In this document: positions 1 to 9,700 of the stretch, in pieces
How positions within the stretch are numbered: position 1 is the first letter of the stretch
Layout of the letters: each line of letters begins with the position of its first letter
Source: Rhodococcus sp. IEGM 1409
GTDB taxonomy: Bacteria; Actinomycetota; Actinomycetes; Mycobacteriales; Mycobacteriaceae
NCBI RefSeq assembly: GCF_030056735.1
Contig: NZ_JASHKN010000002.1
Coordinates: forward strand, 62,001 to 126,000
DNA length: 64,000 bases
Reading direction: 5' to 3'
Position numbers and translations under genes: made by a program
The notes under the pieces: model-generated
The model's database searches: none
Seen by the model: only the letters and a program-made list of their open reading frames with translations
What the model was told of the DNA's origin: nothing

Positions 1-2
1 AC

Positions 3-359
3 AGAATCGCAGCCACGCGCGCGCTCGCCGAACGACTCGGAGTCACGGTTCTACTGAAGGGCCATACGACGGTGATCTCGGATCCGGGCGGTGAGGTCCT
101 GGTCAACGACGCCGGCGGCTCCTGGGCGTCGACGGCAGGTTCGGGTGACATCCTCTCCGGCGTGATCGGCGCGTTGCTGGCTGCGGGTCTGAGCCCTCTC
201 GAAGCCGGGGCCGTCGGCGCACGTGCCCACGCGTTGGCTGCGAATATCGCCGCGGCCGGCGATCAGAGCGATGTCGCCGGAGCACCGATTTCGGCGTCAC
301 CCCTGCTGGGAGGACTGCGCGAGTCGGTGCGTGTGCTCCGCTCCTTTGCCCAGAACTGA
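3..359 (+). CDS. nnrD: ADP-dependent NAD(P)H-hydrate dehydratase, C-terminal part
   Basis: The gene is cut by the left edge of the window; the frame is open from base 3 and only the last 118 residues are present. The enzyme dehydrates damaged NAD(P)H hydrates using ADP, a cytosolic metabolite-repair role. The visible part is the end of a ribokinase-like YjeF C-terminal domain, with the segment [19 protein letters not shown] that contains the phosphate/nucleotide-binding GSGD motif of the family. It lies 55 bp upstream of alr in the same direction. Whether an N-terminal epimerase domain is fused cannot be seen. The family call is firm. Confidence 0.85.
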   Translation, partial: RIAATRALAERLGVTVLLKGHTTVISDPGGEVLVNDAGGSWASTAGSGDILSGVIGALLAAGLSPLEAGAVGARAHALAANIAAAGDQSDVAGAPISASPLLGGLRESVRVLRSFAQN

Positions 360-414
360 TCGTGTTCAAACCCGAACACGTGTCCGATCCTGTGTGGGTG
401 GCAGGATTGTCGCC

Positions 415-1617
415 ATGACGCTTGCCCAGGGAAGAGCACCGAAGGAGCCTGCAGAGGGGAAGTCGAGCCAGCTCGACACCGCTGTAGGGCCGCAGACGGA
501 GGCAGTCGTCGATCTGGACGCTATCGCGCACAACGTGCGAGTCCTGCGTGAATTTGCCGGGGATGCAGCGTTGATGGCGGTCATCAAGGCGGACGGATAC
601 AACCACGGCGCAGTTGCGGTCGCACGGACGGCACTGTCGGCCGGAGCCCGGGAACTCGGCGTCACCACCATCACCGAGGCTTTGGTTCTTCGCGAGGCAG
701 GCATCACCGCTCCCGTCCTGGCCTGGCTGCACGGATTAGACGCCGATTTCGTGTCGGCGATCCGCTCCGACGTCGAGATCGGGGTCTCCTCGCCGCGACA
801 CCTGGCTGCTGTGGTCGACGCGGCACGGGTGCTGGGACTACCGGCGACGGTGACGCTCAAGGTGGACACCGGTCTCAATCGCAACGGCGTATCGAGAACC
901 GAGTGGCCGCAGATGCTCGACGACCTCGCCGCTGCCCGGGACGAGGGCACGATCCGGCTACGCGGAGTGTTCTCGCACCTCGCGCACTCCGACGAGCCAC
1001 ATCACGACGTCATCGACATGCAGAAGCAGCGCCTGATCGACGCGGTTGCCGACGTCCGTGCCCACGGATTCGACCCCGAAGTTGTTCATCTTTCCAACTC
1101 GGCAGCGACGGTTACCCGCCCTGACCTGCGATTTGACATGGTTCGACCCGGAATCGCGATATATGGATTGTCTCCGGTGCCTGAACTCGGAGATTTCGGT
1201 TTACGACCGGCGATGACGCTGCGAGCGAAGGTGATTCTGGTGAAGAAGGTGGCCGCCGGAGAGGGCGTCTCCTACGGGCATCAGTGGGTCGCACCGCACG
1301 ACACCACTCTTGCGCTGCTGCCCGTCGGCTACGCCGACGGTTTGTCTCGTTCACTGAGCGGCAAGTTCGAAGTCCAGTTGGGCGGTAAGCGTCGCCAGGC
1401 GGTCGGGCGGATCTGTATGGACCAGGTGTTGGTGGACCTGGGGCCGGACGGCGACGGAGTTCGCGAAGGTGACACCGCGATCTTCTTCGGCAACGGCGAT
1501 CACGGCGAACCCAACGCGCAGGCCTGGGCCGACGTACTCGACACCATTCACTACGAGGTCGTGACCGGAATACGTGGACGCACCGTACGTACGTACATCG
1601 GGGGAGAGACGTCATGA
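415..1617 (+). CDS. alr: Alanine racemase
   Basis: This PLP enzyme interconverts L- and D-alanine, supplying D-Ala for peptidoglycan in the cytosol. The 400-residue product starting at ATG 415 has the usual length. A fold-III PLP barrel carries the PLP lysine K58 in [11 protein letters not shown], and the catalytic tyrosine Y287 is in [10 protein letters not shown] of the C-terminal beta domain. The frame is open upstream to 223, but the extra N-terminus is arginine-rich and has no family counterpart, so 415 is preferred. It shares ATGA with the next hydrolase gene, so the two are probably co-transcribed. The position ahead of the tsa genes matches mycobacteria. Confidence 0.95.
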   Translation: MTLAQGRAPKEPAEGKSSQLDTAVGPQTEAVVDLDAIAHNVRVLREFAGDAALMAVIKADGYNHGAVAVARTALSAGARELGVTTITEALVLREAGITAPVLAWLHGLDADFVSAIRSDVEIGVSSPRHLAAVVDAARVLGLPATVTLKVDTGLNRNGVSRTEWPQMLDDLAAARDEGTIRLRGVFSHLAHSDEPHHDVIDMQKQRLIDAVADVRAHGFDPEVVHLSNSAATVTRPDLRFDMVRPGIAIYGLSPVPELGDFGLRPAMTLRAKVILVKKVAAGEGVSYGHQWVAPHDTTLALLPVGYADGLSRSLSGKFEVQLGGKRRQAVGRICMDQVLVDLGPDGDGVREGDTAIFFGNGDHGEPNAQAWADVLDTIHYEVVTGIRGRTVRTYIGGETS

Positions 1618-2666
1618 AGACTGCAGGAAAGATGAGCATTCTCGGTGGCCTGCTCAGCGCCGTGGCGCTCGGCTCGATGGCCGGCGTGAACGCATTCAAG
1701 ACCGCGACGCGTCCGGGCCGGGAAATCTACGCCGACGAGGACTTCGACCTCATGACGCGCGACCGCAAGAGCACTGTGCGCACCGAGGACGGCGTCGAGC
1801 TGGCAGTTCGCGAAGTGGGACCGGATGACGCTCCGCTGACAGTCGTTTTCGTGCACGGATATTGCCTGAGTGCGCTGTCCTGGCATTTCCAGCGACGTCA
1901 GCTCGAAGAGCGATGGGGCAACAAGGTTCGCATGGTGTTCTACGACCAGCGCGGACATGGAGATTCGGGTATGCCACGCTCGAAGAGTTGTACGGTTTCG
2001 CAGCTCGGCCGCGATCTCGCGACCGTCGTCGAGGCCAAGGTACCCAAGGGTCCGATAGTTCTCGTCGGTCACTCGATGGGTGGCATGACGGTACTCGCGC
2101 TCGCCGGCCAGCGACCCGAATGGTTCGAGAACCGAGTCATCGGCGTCGGGCTGGTCGCGACGACTGCGGCAGGCCTGGCCGAGACCGGTCTGACCCGCAA
2201 TCTGCAGAACCCGATCATCGACGGATTCCGGTTGGCAGTGCGCACCTCACCAGGGGTGGTTCAGCACGCCCGGGGCGCTGCGCGAGTACTGATCACGCCG
2301 ATCCTGCGCGCGGCGTCGTACGGCACCGATGTCAGCCCGCGGCTGCATGAACTCTCGGACGGCATGCTCGACCGGACCTCGGTCGTGACCATCGTGAATT
2401 TCCTGCGGACGTTGGAACTGCACGACGAGTCCGCGTCCCTCGAGGTCCTCGCGCACACACCGGCAGTCGTGATCTGCGGCGATCAAGACATGATGATTCC
2501 GTTCATCAGCTCCAAGCGTCTCGCTGCCGATCTTCCCGAATCGGAACTCGTGCGAGTTCACGGGGCCGGCCATCTGGTGCAGCTCGAGTTCCCGGCGATC
2601 GTGACGGACGCAATCGACACACTGGTGCAGCGTGCGCAGGTCGAAGAGCGGTCCGATGTCGGCTGA
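1614..2666 (+). CDS. Alpha/beta hydrolase in the alr-tsa operon
   Basis: The 350-residue protein has an alpha/beta-hydrolase fold. The oxyanion segment is [13 protein letters not shown] (around residues 78-90), the nucleophile elbow is GHSMGG with Ser154, and a late histidine sits in [10 protein letters not shown] near residue 320. Residues 8-27 form a hydrophobic stretch that could be a membrane anchor or uncleaved signal. Its start overlaps the alr stop by 4 bp and its end overlaps tsaE by 11 bp, so it is translationally coupled in the alr-tsaE-tsaB-rimI-tsaD operon. The substrate is unknown; a lipid or ester role near the envelope is only a guess. Confidence 0.85.
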   Translation: MKTAGKMSILGGLLSAVALGSMAGVNAFKTATRPGREIYADEDFDLMTRDRKSTVRTEDGVELAVREVGPDDAPLTVVFVHGYCLSALSWHFQRRQLEERWGNKVRMVFYDQRGHGDSGMPRSKSCTVSQLGRDLATVVEAKVPKGPIVLVGHSMGGMTVLALAGQRPEWFENRVIGVGLVATTAAGLAETGLTRNLQNPIIDGFRLAVRTSPGVVQHARGAARVLITPILRAASYGTDVSPRLHELSDGMLDRTSVVTIVNFLRTLELHDESASLEVLAHTPAVVICGDQDMMIPFISSKRLAADLPESELVRVHGAGHLVQLEFPAIVTDAIDTLVQRAQVEERSDVG

Positions 2667-3147
2667 AAACTCAACCGGACTTCCCGAATCCGGACAGATC
2701 ACGTTGGAAACGGCCGAGGACACCGAGGCTTTCGGCCGACGCTTGGCGGCAGGGCTTGCTGCCGGCGACCTGGTGGTGCTCGACGGACCGCTCGGGGCAG
2801 GCAAGACCGCGTTGACTCGCGGAATCGGAGCAGGCCTCGGGGTGCAGGGCCGGGTGACGTCCCCCACGTTTGTCATCGCGCGTGAGCATCGTCCGGGCGC
2901 CCGCCCCGGCGGCGGCGTTCCCGTCGGCATGATTCACGTCGATGCATACCGGCTGGGCGACAGCGGACCGCACGCACTCGACGAACTCGATGCTCTCGAC
3001 CTCGACACAGACCTCACTGATGCAGTGGTGGTGGTCGAATGGGGTGGTGATGTCGTGGAAAGGCTCGTCGAACGGCACCTCCGAGTTCAGCTTCATCGGG
3101 AACCCGAATCGGATGTGCGGACGGCGAGCTGGGCCTGGACGTCGTGA
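2656..3147 (+). CDS. tsaE: tRNA t6A synthesis ATPase TsaE
   Basis: TsaE is the ATPase partner of TsaB-TsaD, which makes N6-threonylcarbamoyl-adenosine at position 37 of ANN-decoding tRNAs. The 163-residue product from ATG 2656 has the Walker A motif GPLGAGKT at residues 44-51, followed by the family segment TSPTFVIAREH. A longer frame begins at 2632 but lies inside the preceding hydrolase. The overlap with that gene is 11 bp, and tsaB follows after 58 bp. The order tsaE-tsaB-rimI-tsaD is the standard actinobacterial arrangement. Confidence 0.93.
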   Translation: MSAENSTGLPESGQITLETAEDTEAFGRRLAAGLAAGDLVVLDGPLGAGKTALTRGIGAGLGVQGRVTSPTFVIAREHRPGARPGGGVPVGMIHVDAYRLGDSGPHALDELDALDLDTDLTDAVVVVEWGGDVVERLVERHLRVQLHREPESDVRTASWAWTS

Positions 3148-3205
3148 AACGGCTGACCCTCCCGGGCCGGAAGTAGTTCTTCACGTGCGAGTACCCTGAG
3201 AAATC

Positions 3206-3859
3206 GTGCTTGTTCTCGCAATTGACACCTCCACTCCGGCAGTCACTGCCGGAGTCGTCTCCCTGTCGGCTTCGTCACCGGACAAGGCGCAGACGCTTGC
3301 CGTGCGTGTCACGGTCAATCCACGTGCGCACGCCGAGGTCTTGACTCCCCACGTCCTCGAATGCCTCGCCGAGGCAGGGCTCACGCCGGCAGAGTTGAAC
3401 GCCGTCGTAGTGGGTGTCGGGCCGGGGCCGTACACAGGCTTGCGTGTCGGCATGGCGACGGGCGCTGCCTTCGGCGATGCTCTCGGTGTTCCCGTGTACG
3501 GCGTCTGCAGCCTCGACGCCATCGCGGCTGCGGTACCGACTACGGAGAGCTTGCTCGTCGTGACCGACGCGAGGCGTCGCGAGATCTATTGGGCGCGCTA
3601 TGACGGCGGAGCGCGCGTCGAAGGACCGGCTGTGAATTCCGCCGGCGACGTTGATCCTTCGCCTTCGACGCGGATTGCCGGATCCGCTTCGCACGTGGAC
3701 TTCTTCGATCTTCCCGTCGAACCGGCCGAGACGCCGTCACCAGCCGGGTTGGTGACAGTCGCTGCTCGCGAGATTCTGGCCGGCTCGGTTCCGGCCCCGC
3801 TCGAGCCGCTGTATCTTCGACGCCCGGACGCGAAGACCCTCGCAGAACGTGGCAAGTGA
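3206..3859 (+). CDS. tsaB: tRNA t6A synthesis protein TsaB
   Basis: TsaB is the ASKHA-fold scaffold that dimerises with TsaD in t6A synthesis. The 217-residue product starts at GTG 3206 with LVLAIDTSTPAVTAGVV, the first phosphate-binding hairpin of the fold, and carries the signature GVGPGPYTGLRVGMATG around residues 70-86. Length is normal for the family. Its 3' end overlaps the rimI reading frame by 11 bp if rimI starts at GTG 3849. Identification is firm from the N-terminal motifs and operon context. Confidence 0.93.
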   Translation: MLVLAIDTSTPAVTAGVVSLSASSPDKAQTLAVRVTVNPRAHAEVLTPHVLECLAEAGLTPAELNAVVVGVGPGPYTGLRVGMATGAAFGDALGVPVYGVCSLDAIAAAVPTTESLLVVTDARRREIYWARYDGGARVEGPAVNSAGDVDPSPSTRIAGSASHVDFFDLPVEPAETPSPAGLVTVAAREILAGSVPAPLEPLYLRRPDAKTLAERGK

Positions 3860-4364
3860 GACACGGCAAATGAAGTACAGCATCGAGCCGATGAACGTCG
3901 ATGACGCCGATCGGTGCGCCGAGTTGGAACGCGCCTTGTTCGCGGGCGACGGGCCCTGGAGCGCGCAAGCCTTCGTCTCGGAACTTGCGGGTGCACATAA
4001 TCATTACTTCGTTGCCAGAGAACCCGACGGTCACGTACTCGGCTACGCCGGAGTTGCCCTGTTGGGGGCGTCGCCGAACATGGAGGCCGAGGTTCACACC
4101 ATTGGTACGGATCCTTCGGCTCAGCGGGTGGGAATCGGCAGCGCGTTGCTCGATGTGCTTCTGACGCTGGCGGATTCACGGCAGTGCCCGGTGTTCCTGG
4201 AAGTGCGTACCGACAACGAACCTGCGATCGCGCTGTACCGGCGTGAAGGATTCGAGATCGTCGGAACGCGAAAGAGGTACTACCAGCCCAGTGGGGCAGA
4301 TGCGTACACGATGCGACGGCCCGCCGTGCTCGGTGTCCGCGAAATTGAGGAGCAGCAAGCATGA
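3849..4364 (+). CDS. rimI: Ribosomal-protein-alanine N-acetyltransferase RimI
   Basis: This is a GNAT-fold acetyltransferase, classically acting on the N-terminus of ribosomal protein S18. The acetyl-CoA loop motif is in [14 protein letters not shown], and the C-terminal part ([19 protein letters not shown]) is typical of RimI. The start is either GTG 3849 (171 aa, overlapping tsaB) or ATG 3870 (164 aa). The family start near MKYSIEPM makes the ATG attractive, and the sequence does not settle it. The end overlaps tsaD by ATGA, so the two are coupled. Confidence 0.9.
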   Translation: MASETRQMKYSIEPMNVDDADRCAELERALFAGDGPWSAQAFVSELAGAHNHYFVAREPDGHVLGYAGVALLGASPNMEAEVHTIGTDPSAQRVGIGSALLDVLLTLADSRQCPVFLEVRTDNEPAIALYRREGFEIVGTRKRYYQPSGADAYTMRRPAVLGVREIEEQQA

Positions 4365-5398
4365 TCGTCATGGGTGTCGAAAGCTCTTGCGACGAAACAG
4401 GAGTCGGTATCGTTCGCTGGAACGGCGACGGAACCTGCGACCTGTTGGCCGACGAGGTGGCGTCGAGCGTGGATCAGCACGCCAGGTACGGCGGAGTGGT
4501 TCCCGAAGTAGCTTCGCGGGCTCATCTCGAGGCGATAGTGCCGACGATGCGCCGCGCCCTTGCCGTCGCAGGTATAGAGAAGCCCGACGCGCTTGCCGTC
4601 ACTATCGGACCTGGCCTGGCCGGCGCGCTGCTGGTCGGTGTTGCCGCCGCGAAAGCTTATGCGGCAGCGTGGAAAATCCCGTTCTATGCGGTCAATCACC
4701 TCGGTGGTCACGTCTCCGTGGACACTCTCGAGCACGGTCCGTTGCCCTCGTGCGTCGCTTTGCTCGTCTCCGGTGGTCACACGCACCTGCTTCACGTCGA
4801 AAATCTGGGTAAGCCCATTGTCGAACTGGGTACGACTGTCGACGATGCCGCCGGCGAGGCCTTCGACAAGGTGGCCAGACTGCTCGGACTCGGATTTCCC
4901 GGCGGACCGGCACTCGATGCTGCTGCGCAAGAGGGAGACCGGAACGCAATCGCGTTTCCTCGTGGCATGACCGGCCCGCGCGATTCGCGGCACGACTTCT
5001 CGTTCTCGGGACTCAAAACGTCGGTCGCTCGCTATGTCGAATCGAAAGAGCGCGCAGGCGAGTCCTTTTCGATCCCGGACATCGCTGCCTCGTTCCAGGA
5101 AGCGGTTGCCGACGTACTGACAATGAAGGCAGTGCGTGCAGCCAAGGACGTCGGAGTCGACACGTTGGTTCTCGGCGGCGGTGCCACGGCCAATTCACGT
5201 ATCCGCTCACTCGCCGAGCAGCGCTGCGCCGAAGCTGGAATCACGTTGCGAATTCCGAAACCTCGACTCTGCACGGACAACGGCGTCATGATCGCTTCGT
5301 TGGCCGCCCACCTCATCGGGAACGGAGCAGGCCCTTCGGAATTGAGTGTTGCGACCGACCCGGGATTGTCGGTCTCGGTCAGCCAGTTGATGCGCTGA
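4361..5398 (+). CDS. tsaD: tRNA N6-adenosine threonylcarbamoyltransferase TsaD
   Basis: TsaD is the catalytic subunit that transfers the threonylcarbamoyl group to A37 of tRNA. The 345-residue ASKHA protein has the metal-binding HxxxH motif in NHLGGH (H113 and H117), the N-terminal [11 protein letters not shown], and the later segment [14 protein letters not shown]. The length is normal. It starts within the rimI stop (ATGA) and is the last gene of the operon. A 15-bp imperfect tandem repeat (5396-5440) begins at its stop codon, at the junction with the convergent Hsp70-like gene. Confidence 0.95.
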   Translation: MIVMGVESSCDETGVGIVRWNGDGTCDLLADEVASSVDQHARYGGVVPEVASRAHLEAIVPTMRRALAVAGIEKPDALAVTIGPGLAGALLVGVAAAKAYAAAWKIPFYAVNHLGGHVSVDTLEHGPLPSCVALLVSGGHTHLLHVENLGKPIVELGTTVDDAAGEAFDKVARLLGLGFPGGPALDAAAQEGDRNAIAFPRGMTGPRDSRHDFSFSGLKTSVARYVESKERAGESFSIPDIAASFQEAVADVLTMKAVRAAKDVGVDTLVLGGGATANSRIRSLAEQRCAEAGITLRIPKPRLCTDNGVMIASLAAHLIGNGAGPSELSVATDPGLSVSVSQLMR

Positions 5399-5440
5399 GA
5401 GTCAACCGGCTGAGAACTAACCGACTGAGAATCAACCGGC
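5396..5440. repeat. 15-bp tandem repeat, three imperfect units
   Basis: Three units of the form TGAGA(A/G)(T/C)(C/T)AACCG(G/A)C lie head to tail at 5396-5410, 5411-5425 and 5426-5440. The array covers the tsaD stop codon and the last codons of the convergent Hsp70-like gene. It is visible directly; its function, if any, is unknown. Confidence 0.8.
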
Positions 5441-7009
5441 TGGGGCCGGTTCCCGATCCGGTGTGGTCGCGGCACCGGGTTCGGGCGTTGACGTGTTCGG
5501 ATCACCACCACCGGGGGGCGTGATTTCGGTTTCAGTGGAACCGGATCCGGGATTTTCCGGTGTCGTCGGGTTTTCGCCGGCGCTCTCGCCCGGGCCGAGA
5601 CCGCCGCCCGGGTTTCCCTCGGTCGGATCGATGGGTGGCGTCGCCTCCGTGTCCGGGAGCGTCGGCCACCATGCGGGCGGATCGGGCAGCGTGATTCCAG
5701 GGATGGTCGGCCAACTCGGAGTGGTCGTTGTCGTGGTCGGCGGCGTGGTGGACGGCGTTGTCGTCGAGGTGTCCGGTATCGGCGCCGGCGGCAGCGTGTA
5801 CTGATGCGTTGTGTACGTGTGTGTGTCGTACGGCTGTGTGTCGAACGGTGTTGTGGGATAACCGTACTGCGGGTACGTGCTGCCCGCTACCGACGGTAGA
5901 GGATCATGAGACGGGATGATCGTCGAACCGGTGCTCGGCGTCGCTTCGGGGCTCACCGTCGTCGAGGTCGAACCGGTTCCTACGGGCGAGACGGCGGTGT
6001 CATCGGTCGGCACCAATTCCTTTGCGCCGTAACCCAGTACAAGTCCACCGACGACCAGCGCGCCGATCAAAGCGCCCGAGACCTTGGCTGTGGATCCGGG
6101 GCGCTGTGCACCTCCGGGGCCCAGCAAGGGGAAACGGATTGCGGTGATCGAATCTGCAAGGAGCGCAGCACCTTTGGTTGCCGCAGTCTCAGGCTCGTCG
6201 ATCTCGACCAGGGGGAGATCGACGGCAGCGGCGACGGCGGACCGCACGGCTGGAATGTGGGCACCACCGCCGATGAGTACGACGGCACCGACCGGCCGCG
6301 GCGAGCCGTTCACGACTTCACGAATGAAGGCGACAGCGCGCTCGATGTCCGGGGCGATGATGGCCTCGAACTCGTCGCGCGAGATCGGCGTCGAGTCGAT
6401 GGGAAGGTCGATGGTGACCTTGGCGGCCGTGGACAGTTGTTCCTTCGCGACGTGGCACCGGGCGGCAAGTAATTCCGCGTCCGTGTACCGGCGCAGTTGC
6501 CCTGCAGCCTTCTCCGTCACGAACTCGACGAGTGCCCGGTCGATTCCGGCCCCCGCGAGGGCGTCGATACGGTCGGAATGCAGAACTTCACCGGTGTGGT
6601 CGACGACGGACACGGTCAGGCCCTGATCGCCGACGTCCACCTGTGCTGTCGTGTCGTACCGCTCGGTCTTCCCGGTCTCGGCAAGGTAAGCGTGTACGGC
6701 GGCAGGTTCAGGGATGGCACGGACCTGCTTCGGCGAGCGGGAGAGCGATGACCTGATGCTCGCGAGTTGATCGTCCGTGCGATAGCTGACACCGATCGAG
6801 CGCGGCGCCGCAGATCCGTCCGTTACCTGCGTCGTCATCAGCTTGATGGAAGCGCGGACGAGGTCGCCGACGTTGGAATTGGCCTGATCGGCCGAGACGA
6901 ATCGGGTCTCGGCAGGCACGGCTCCTGGCGCGTTTGTGCTGGTATCGGTGTCGACGAGGGCTGAATAGACACCGGAAGATCCAGTGGAAATTCCCAGTGA
7001 ACAACTCAT
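5432..7009 (-). CDS. Hsp70-like ATPase-domain protein with a membrane span and Thr/Pro-rich tail
   Basis: The 525-residue product starts at ATG 7009, chosen because GAGGAGGT lies just upstream; the frame continues to 7030. Residues 1-290 look like a shortened Hsp70/actin-type nucleotide-binding domain: LGISTGSSGVYSALV at the start, VDVGDQGLTVSVVD near 123-136, and VVLIGGGAHIPAVR near 243-256. A single membrane span lies at about 310-328. The remaining ~195 residues are Thr/Pro/Ser/Gly-rich low complexity, probably outside the membrane or in the wall. There is no Hsp70 substrate-binding domain, so this is not DnaK. Its role is unknown; coupling of cytosolic ATPase state to the envelope is inference. 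Confidence 0.8.
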   Translation of the reverse strand: MSCSLGISTGSSGVYSALVDTDTSTNAPGAVPAETRFVSADQANSNVGDLVRASIKLMTTQVTDGSAAPRSIGVSYRTDDQLASIRSSLSRSPKQVRAIPEPAAVHAYLAETGKTERYDTTAQVDVGDQGLTVSVVDHTGEVLHSDRIDALAGAGIDRALVEFVTEKAAGQLRRYTDAELLAARCHVAKEQLSTAAKVTIDLPIDSTPISRDEFEAIIAPDIERAVAFIREVVNGSPRPVGAVVLIGGGAHIPAVRSAVAAAVDLPLVEIDEPETAATKGAALLADSITAIRFPLLGPGGAQRPGSTAKVSGALIGALVVGGLVLGYGAKELVPTDDTAVSPVGTGSTSTTVSPEATPSTGSTIIPSHDPLPSVAGSTYPQYGYPTTPFDTQPYDTHTYTTHQYTLPPAPIPDTSTTTPSTTPPTTTTTTPSWPTIPGITLPDPPAWWPTLPDTEATPPIDPTEGNPGGGLGPGESAGENPTTPENPGSGSTETEITPPGGGDPNTSTPEPGAATTPDREPAPAG

Positions 7010-7116
7010 CGCGCACCTCCTCACAGTCAATATCGGTCAATGTTCAATCGACCGCCGTTATATGAACGTTACAGAAGGTTCGTGAGGATTGCTCAATGCT
7101 TTTCGTCTCTGTGACG

Positions 7117-7136
7117 CCCTTTTCGGACCGAAAGGG
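7117..7136. repeat. Short inverted repeat between divergent genes
   Basis: CCCTTTTCGG and CCGAAAGGG form a hairpin with one bulged base. It lies between the divergently transcribed Hsp70-like gene and the K+ channel gene and could be an operator or leader hairpin. No partner protein can be named. Confidence 0.35.
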
Positions 7137-7170
7137 TGGTTTTACCTGCGAAATTGTCGATCATTGATTC

Positions 7171-7731
7171 ATGCAGAAAAAAGGCGATTCTCCCCACATC
7201 GATCGGCAACGACGGCGCGCGCTGATCCGTGGCGCCGTGCTGCGACCCACGTTGACGGTGATCGCCGTCGGTTGCGCATATTTCTTCCTACCGTGGGTCG
7301 ACGTTCACACGGCGGGTGCGATCTCCCTCTTGATCGGTGGAGGCGCCGCGGTGCTTGCCGTGACCACCTGGCAGGTGTGGCGAATTCTGCGTTCCGATGT
7401 GCCTTCTCTGCAGGCAGTCGAAGCAGTGGCGGTGGTGATGCCGACATACTTGTTGTTGGTGTCCATCACCTATTTTTCGGTCGAGCATGCAAGCCCCGGC
7501 AGTTTTACCGAACCGCTGTCACGGATGGCGGCGCTGTACTTTTCGCTGTCCGTCTTCTCGACCGTCGGTTTCGGCGACATCGCTGCGCAGACCGATTTGG
7601 CCCGGGGGCTCGTAAGCCTTCAGATCGTCTGCAATCTGGTGTTGATCGGATTCGGAGTTCGATTCGTCGTTGCCGCAGTGTCGTGGGCGAAAGCGCACCG
7701 CTCGAGTTCGAGCGGACCTGAAATCGCCTAG
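7171..7731 (+). CDS. Two-pore-domain-style potassium channel (ion channel 2 family)
   Basis: The 186-residue membrane protein has about four hydrophobic spans (around 28-45, 50-68, 84-103 and 147-170). The selectivity filter TVGFGD is at 131-136, preceded by a pore helix. This is the K+-conducting filter, with Phe in place of the more common Tyr, which is accepted in the family. There is no RCK/TrkA domain, so cytosolic ligand gating is not evident. It is transcribed alone, divergent from the Hsp70-like gene and convergent with the metallophosphoesterase. Confidence 0.85.
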   Translation: MQKKGDSPHIDRQRRRALIRGAVLRPTLTVIAVGCAYFFLPWVDVHTAGAISLLIGGGAAVLAVTTWQVWRILRSDVPSLQAVEAVAVVMPTYLLLVSITYFSVEHASPGSFTEPLSRMAALYFSLSVFSTVGFGDIAAQTDLARGLVSLQIVCNLVLIGFGVRFVVAAVSWAKAHRSSSSGPEIA

Positions 7732-7750
7732 GACACTGCGGCAATCGGGG

Positions 7751-9466
7751 TCATCGTCCGGTGTGAACCAACAATTCGACGTTCTGGTCGACGCCGGTAC
7801 CGGTCAATTTCGGGTCGCGGTGGATGTCGTTGAACGACAGTTCCCGATACAGCGAGGCGAGCCCGGCCGCCGACTGGTCGCTGTAGTCGACGGAATTGGG
7901 GCTCTCCGCCTCGAAGAGCGTCGCAAGCAACGACACCGTTCCGTCGTGGTTGTCTGCGATCTCGACGATGCGTCCGAGCTGCGGGTAGTCGATGTGCGAG
8001 GCGGTGTTGATCTCCCAGAAACCCTGCTCGGGGGTCGCGCCGGGCCACGGGGTGATCTTGTTCTCGTGAGTGTGTCCATTGACCCAGGCGAGCACGTTCG
8101 GGAAACGGTGCAGCAAGTCGAGAAGCTGTGAACCGCGGAAACGAGGCTCGAGGATGTTCTCGGGGTCGGGAATGAGATTGTCCATCGTGTCGCTCGTGTG
8201 GTGACTGAACAGTACGAAGTAGGTGTCACTGCGCGACTCGGTGACGCGAGAGCCCGCTGCGTCGTAGTAGGTGCTGCTGCCGGCGCGCAGGGTGTTCTCG
8301 ATCCACTGGAACTGAGCGGCGCCCAACGAACCGTCGACGAAGCCCGCTCGGTTGGTGGAGTCCATGCTGATGCCTACGACGCCCGGTGCGATCTCGAACG
8401 AGTAGTAGCCGATACCGGTTTCGCCGGCGTCGGGGGCGAAACCGTGCCCGACGGGGCCGGGGCCGGTGTGCGCGGGATCAAGATGTGCGGCAATGAACTG
8501 TCGCGGTGTGAACGGCGCGCGCGACGGGTCGGGGGTGACTTGGCGCGGCGGCGTCGTGAAGGCGGACAGGATTCCGGGAATCGCACTGGGATCGAACTTG
8601 GTGGCGATGTCGATCTGCTTGGCCTGCTCCGGTGAACCGGGCACCTCGAATTTGAGAGATCCCGTGTACATCGCTTCGAGCGGCGGGATGCCGCTGGGCA
8701 CCGTTCCGGACACCGAATCGTCGTGATTGCCGAACACGCAATACCAAGGGGTGTTCAGGCCGGGGCTCGATACGGGAGTGAAAGCGGCACCGAAGAAATC
8801 AGGGATCTCGGGGAAACCGGCCTTCTTGTACATGTCGAGCATCGGTGACTCAGGGTTCCAGTACAGATCCGCGCCCGAGTTCTGCACGCCCTCGTAGCGA
8901 TCCTTGGCGCCGGTGTTGGCAACGACGGTTCCGCCGTTGAGGGAGGTGAGGAACCAGTCGAGTTCGGCAAATTCCTTGTTGTCCGTGTTGTCGCCGGTGG
9001 TGACAACGGCATCGAAGGGGCGCGACGTGTGTGGGCCACTGCCGATCGAATTGACTCGTCGGACAAGTGAAATCAGCCCGTGCGCCGTCAGGGTCTCCTG
9101 TGGGCGGAACGCCGAGCCGGTGATCTGGTGGACGTACTCGAATCGCATGGGGGACTGGGCGTCGACGATGTGGACGTCGGTCAGCTGCACCAGCGAGGCG
9201 AGGGCGGTGCGGCGGTCCTCGCGTCCTGACTTCGGCTCGGCCAACTCGCTGCGCACGATGTTCGCCCAACCGGGCCCGGCAGTGAGCTTGGTGTAGCCGC
9301 TGCTGCTGACGGGGGTGGACACGGACTCGAGAGTGGTGCCAGGCCCTGACGTCGGAATGGTCGACGCGCCCGCGTATTGGAGGCCCCACGGCTTGCCAAG
9401 GCCGACCGCGCCGACGGCGCCGAGTCCAGCGAAGGTCAGAAAACTACGGCGATTGATGTTCGTCAC
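7751..9466 (-). CDS. Tat-exported metallophosphoesterase
   Basis: The 571-residue product from GTG 9466 begins with a twin-arginine signal, NRRSFLTFAGLGAVGAVGL, so it is exported folded. Calcineurin-type dimetal motifs appear in order: QLTDVHIVDAQ (D97, H99), TTGDNTDNK, FGNHDDS and WVNGHTHENK near the C-terminus. It resembles the actinobacterial family I recall as TIGR03767. The substrate is unknown. The frame runs further upstream, but that extension is antisense to groES and is discarded. No strong ribosome site is visible before the GTG. Confidence 0.85.
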   Translation of the reverse strand: MTNINRRSFLTFAGLGAVGAVGLGKPWGLQYAGASTIPTSGPGTTLESVSTPVSSSGYTKLTAGPGWANIVRSELAEPKSGREDRRTALASLVQLTDVHIVDAQSPMRFEYVHQITGSAFRPQETLTAHGLISLVRRVNSIGSGPHTSRPFDAVVTTGDNTDNKEFAELDWFLTSLNGGTVVANTGAKDRYEGVQNSGADLYWNPESPMLDMYKKAGFPEIPDFFGAAFTPVSSPGLNTPWYCVFGNHDDSVSGTVPSGIPPLEAMYTGSLKFEVPGSPEQAKQIDIATKFDPSAIPGILSAFTTPPRQVTPDPSRAPFTPRQFIAAHLDPAHTGPGPVGHGFAPDAGETGIGYYSFEIAPGVVGISMDSTNRAGFVDGSLGAAQFQWIENTLRAGSSTYYDAAGSRVTESRSDTYFVLFSHHTSDTMDNLIPDPENILEPRFRGSQLLDLLHRFPNVLAWVNGHTHENKITPWPGATPEQGFWEINTASHIDYPQLGRIVEIADNHDGTVSLLATLFEAESPNSVDYSDQSAAGLASLYRELSFNDIHRDPKLTGTGVDQNVELLVHTGR

Positions 9467-9549
9467 GAAGTGAACAATAGGTGAACGTGGTGGACGGCTG
9501 TCCTGTTTCGCTCTGGACGAAGAGAAAAAATGCGCCCAGTCCTTGAGGG

Positions 9550-9576
9550 TTGGCACTCTCACGTATAGAGTGCCAA
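9550..9576 (+). promoter_or_regulatory. CIRCE operator for HrcA
   Basis: A perfect inverted repeat TTGGCACTC-N9-GAGTGCCAA lies about 125 bp upstream of groES. It matches the CIRCE consensus (TTAGCACTC-N9-GAGTGCTAA) apart from the symmetrical A-to-G change. In actinobacteria CIRCE is bound by HrcA and represses chaperonin genes until heat shock. Confidence 0.93.
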
Positions 9577-9700
9577 TTGGCGCTGATCGAGTTCCGGCAC
9601 CCGCGACGACGGGACTGCAGTGACGCGCCGTAAACGGCATACCCAAACAGCTGTCCGAGGATCGCCTCGGACGCACATACCCCAAAGTGGAGGGCTCATC

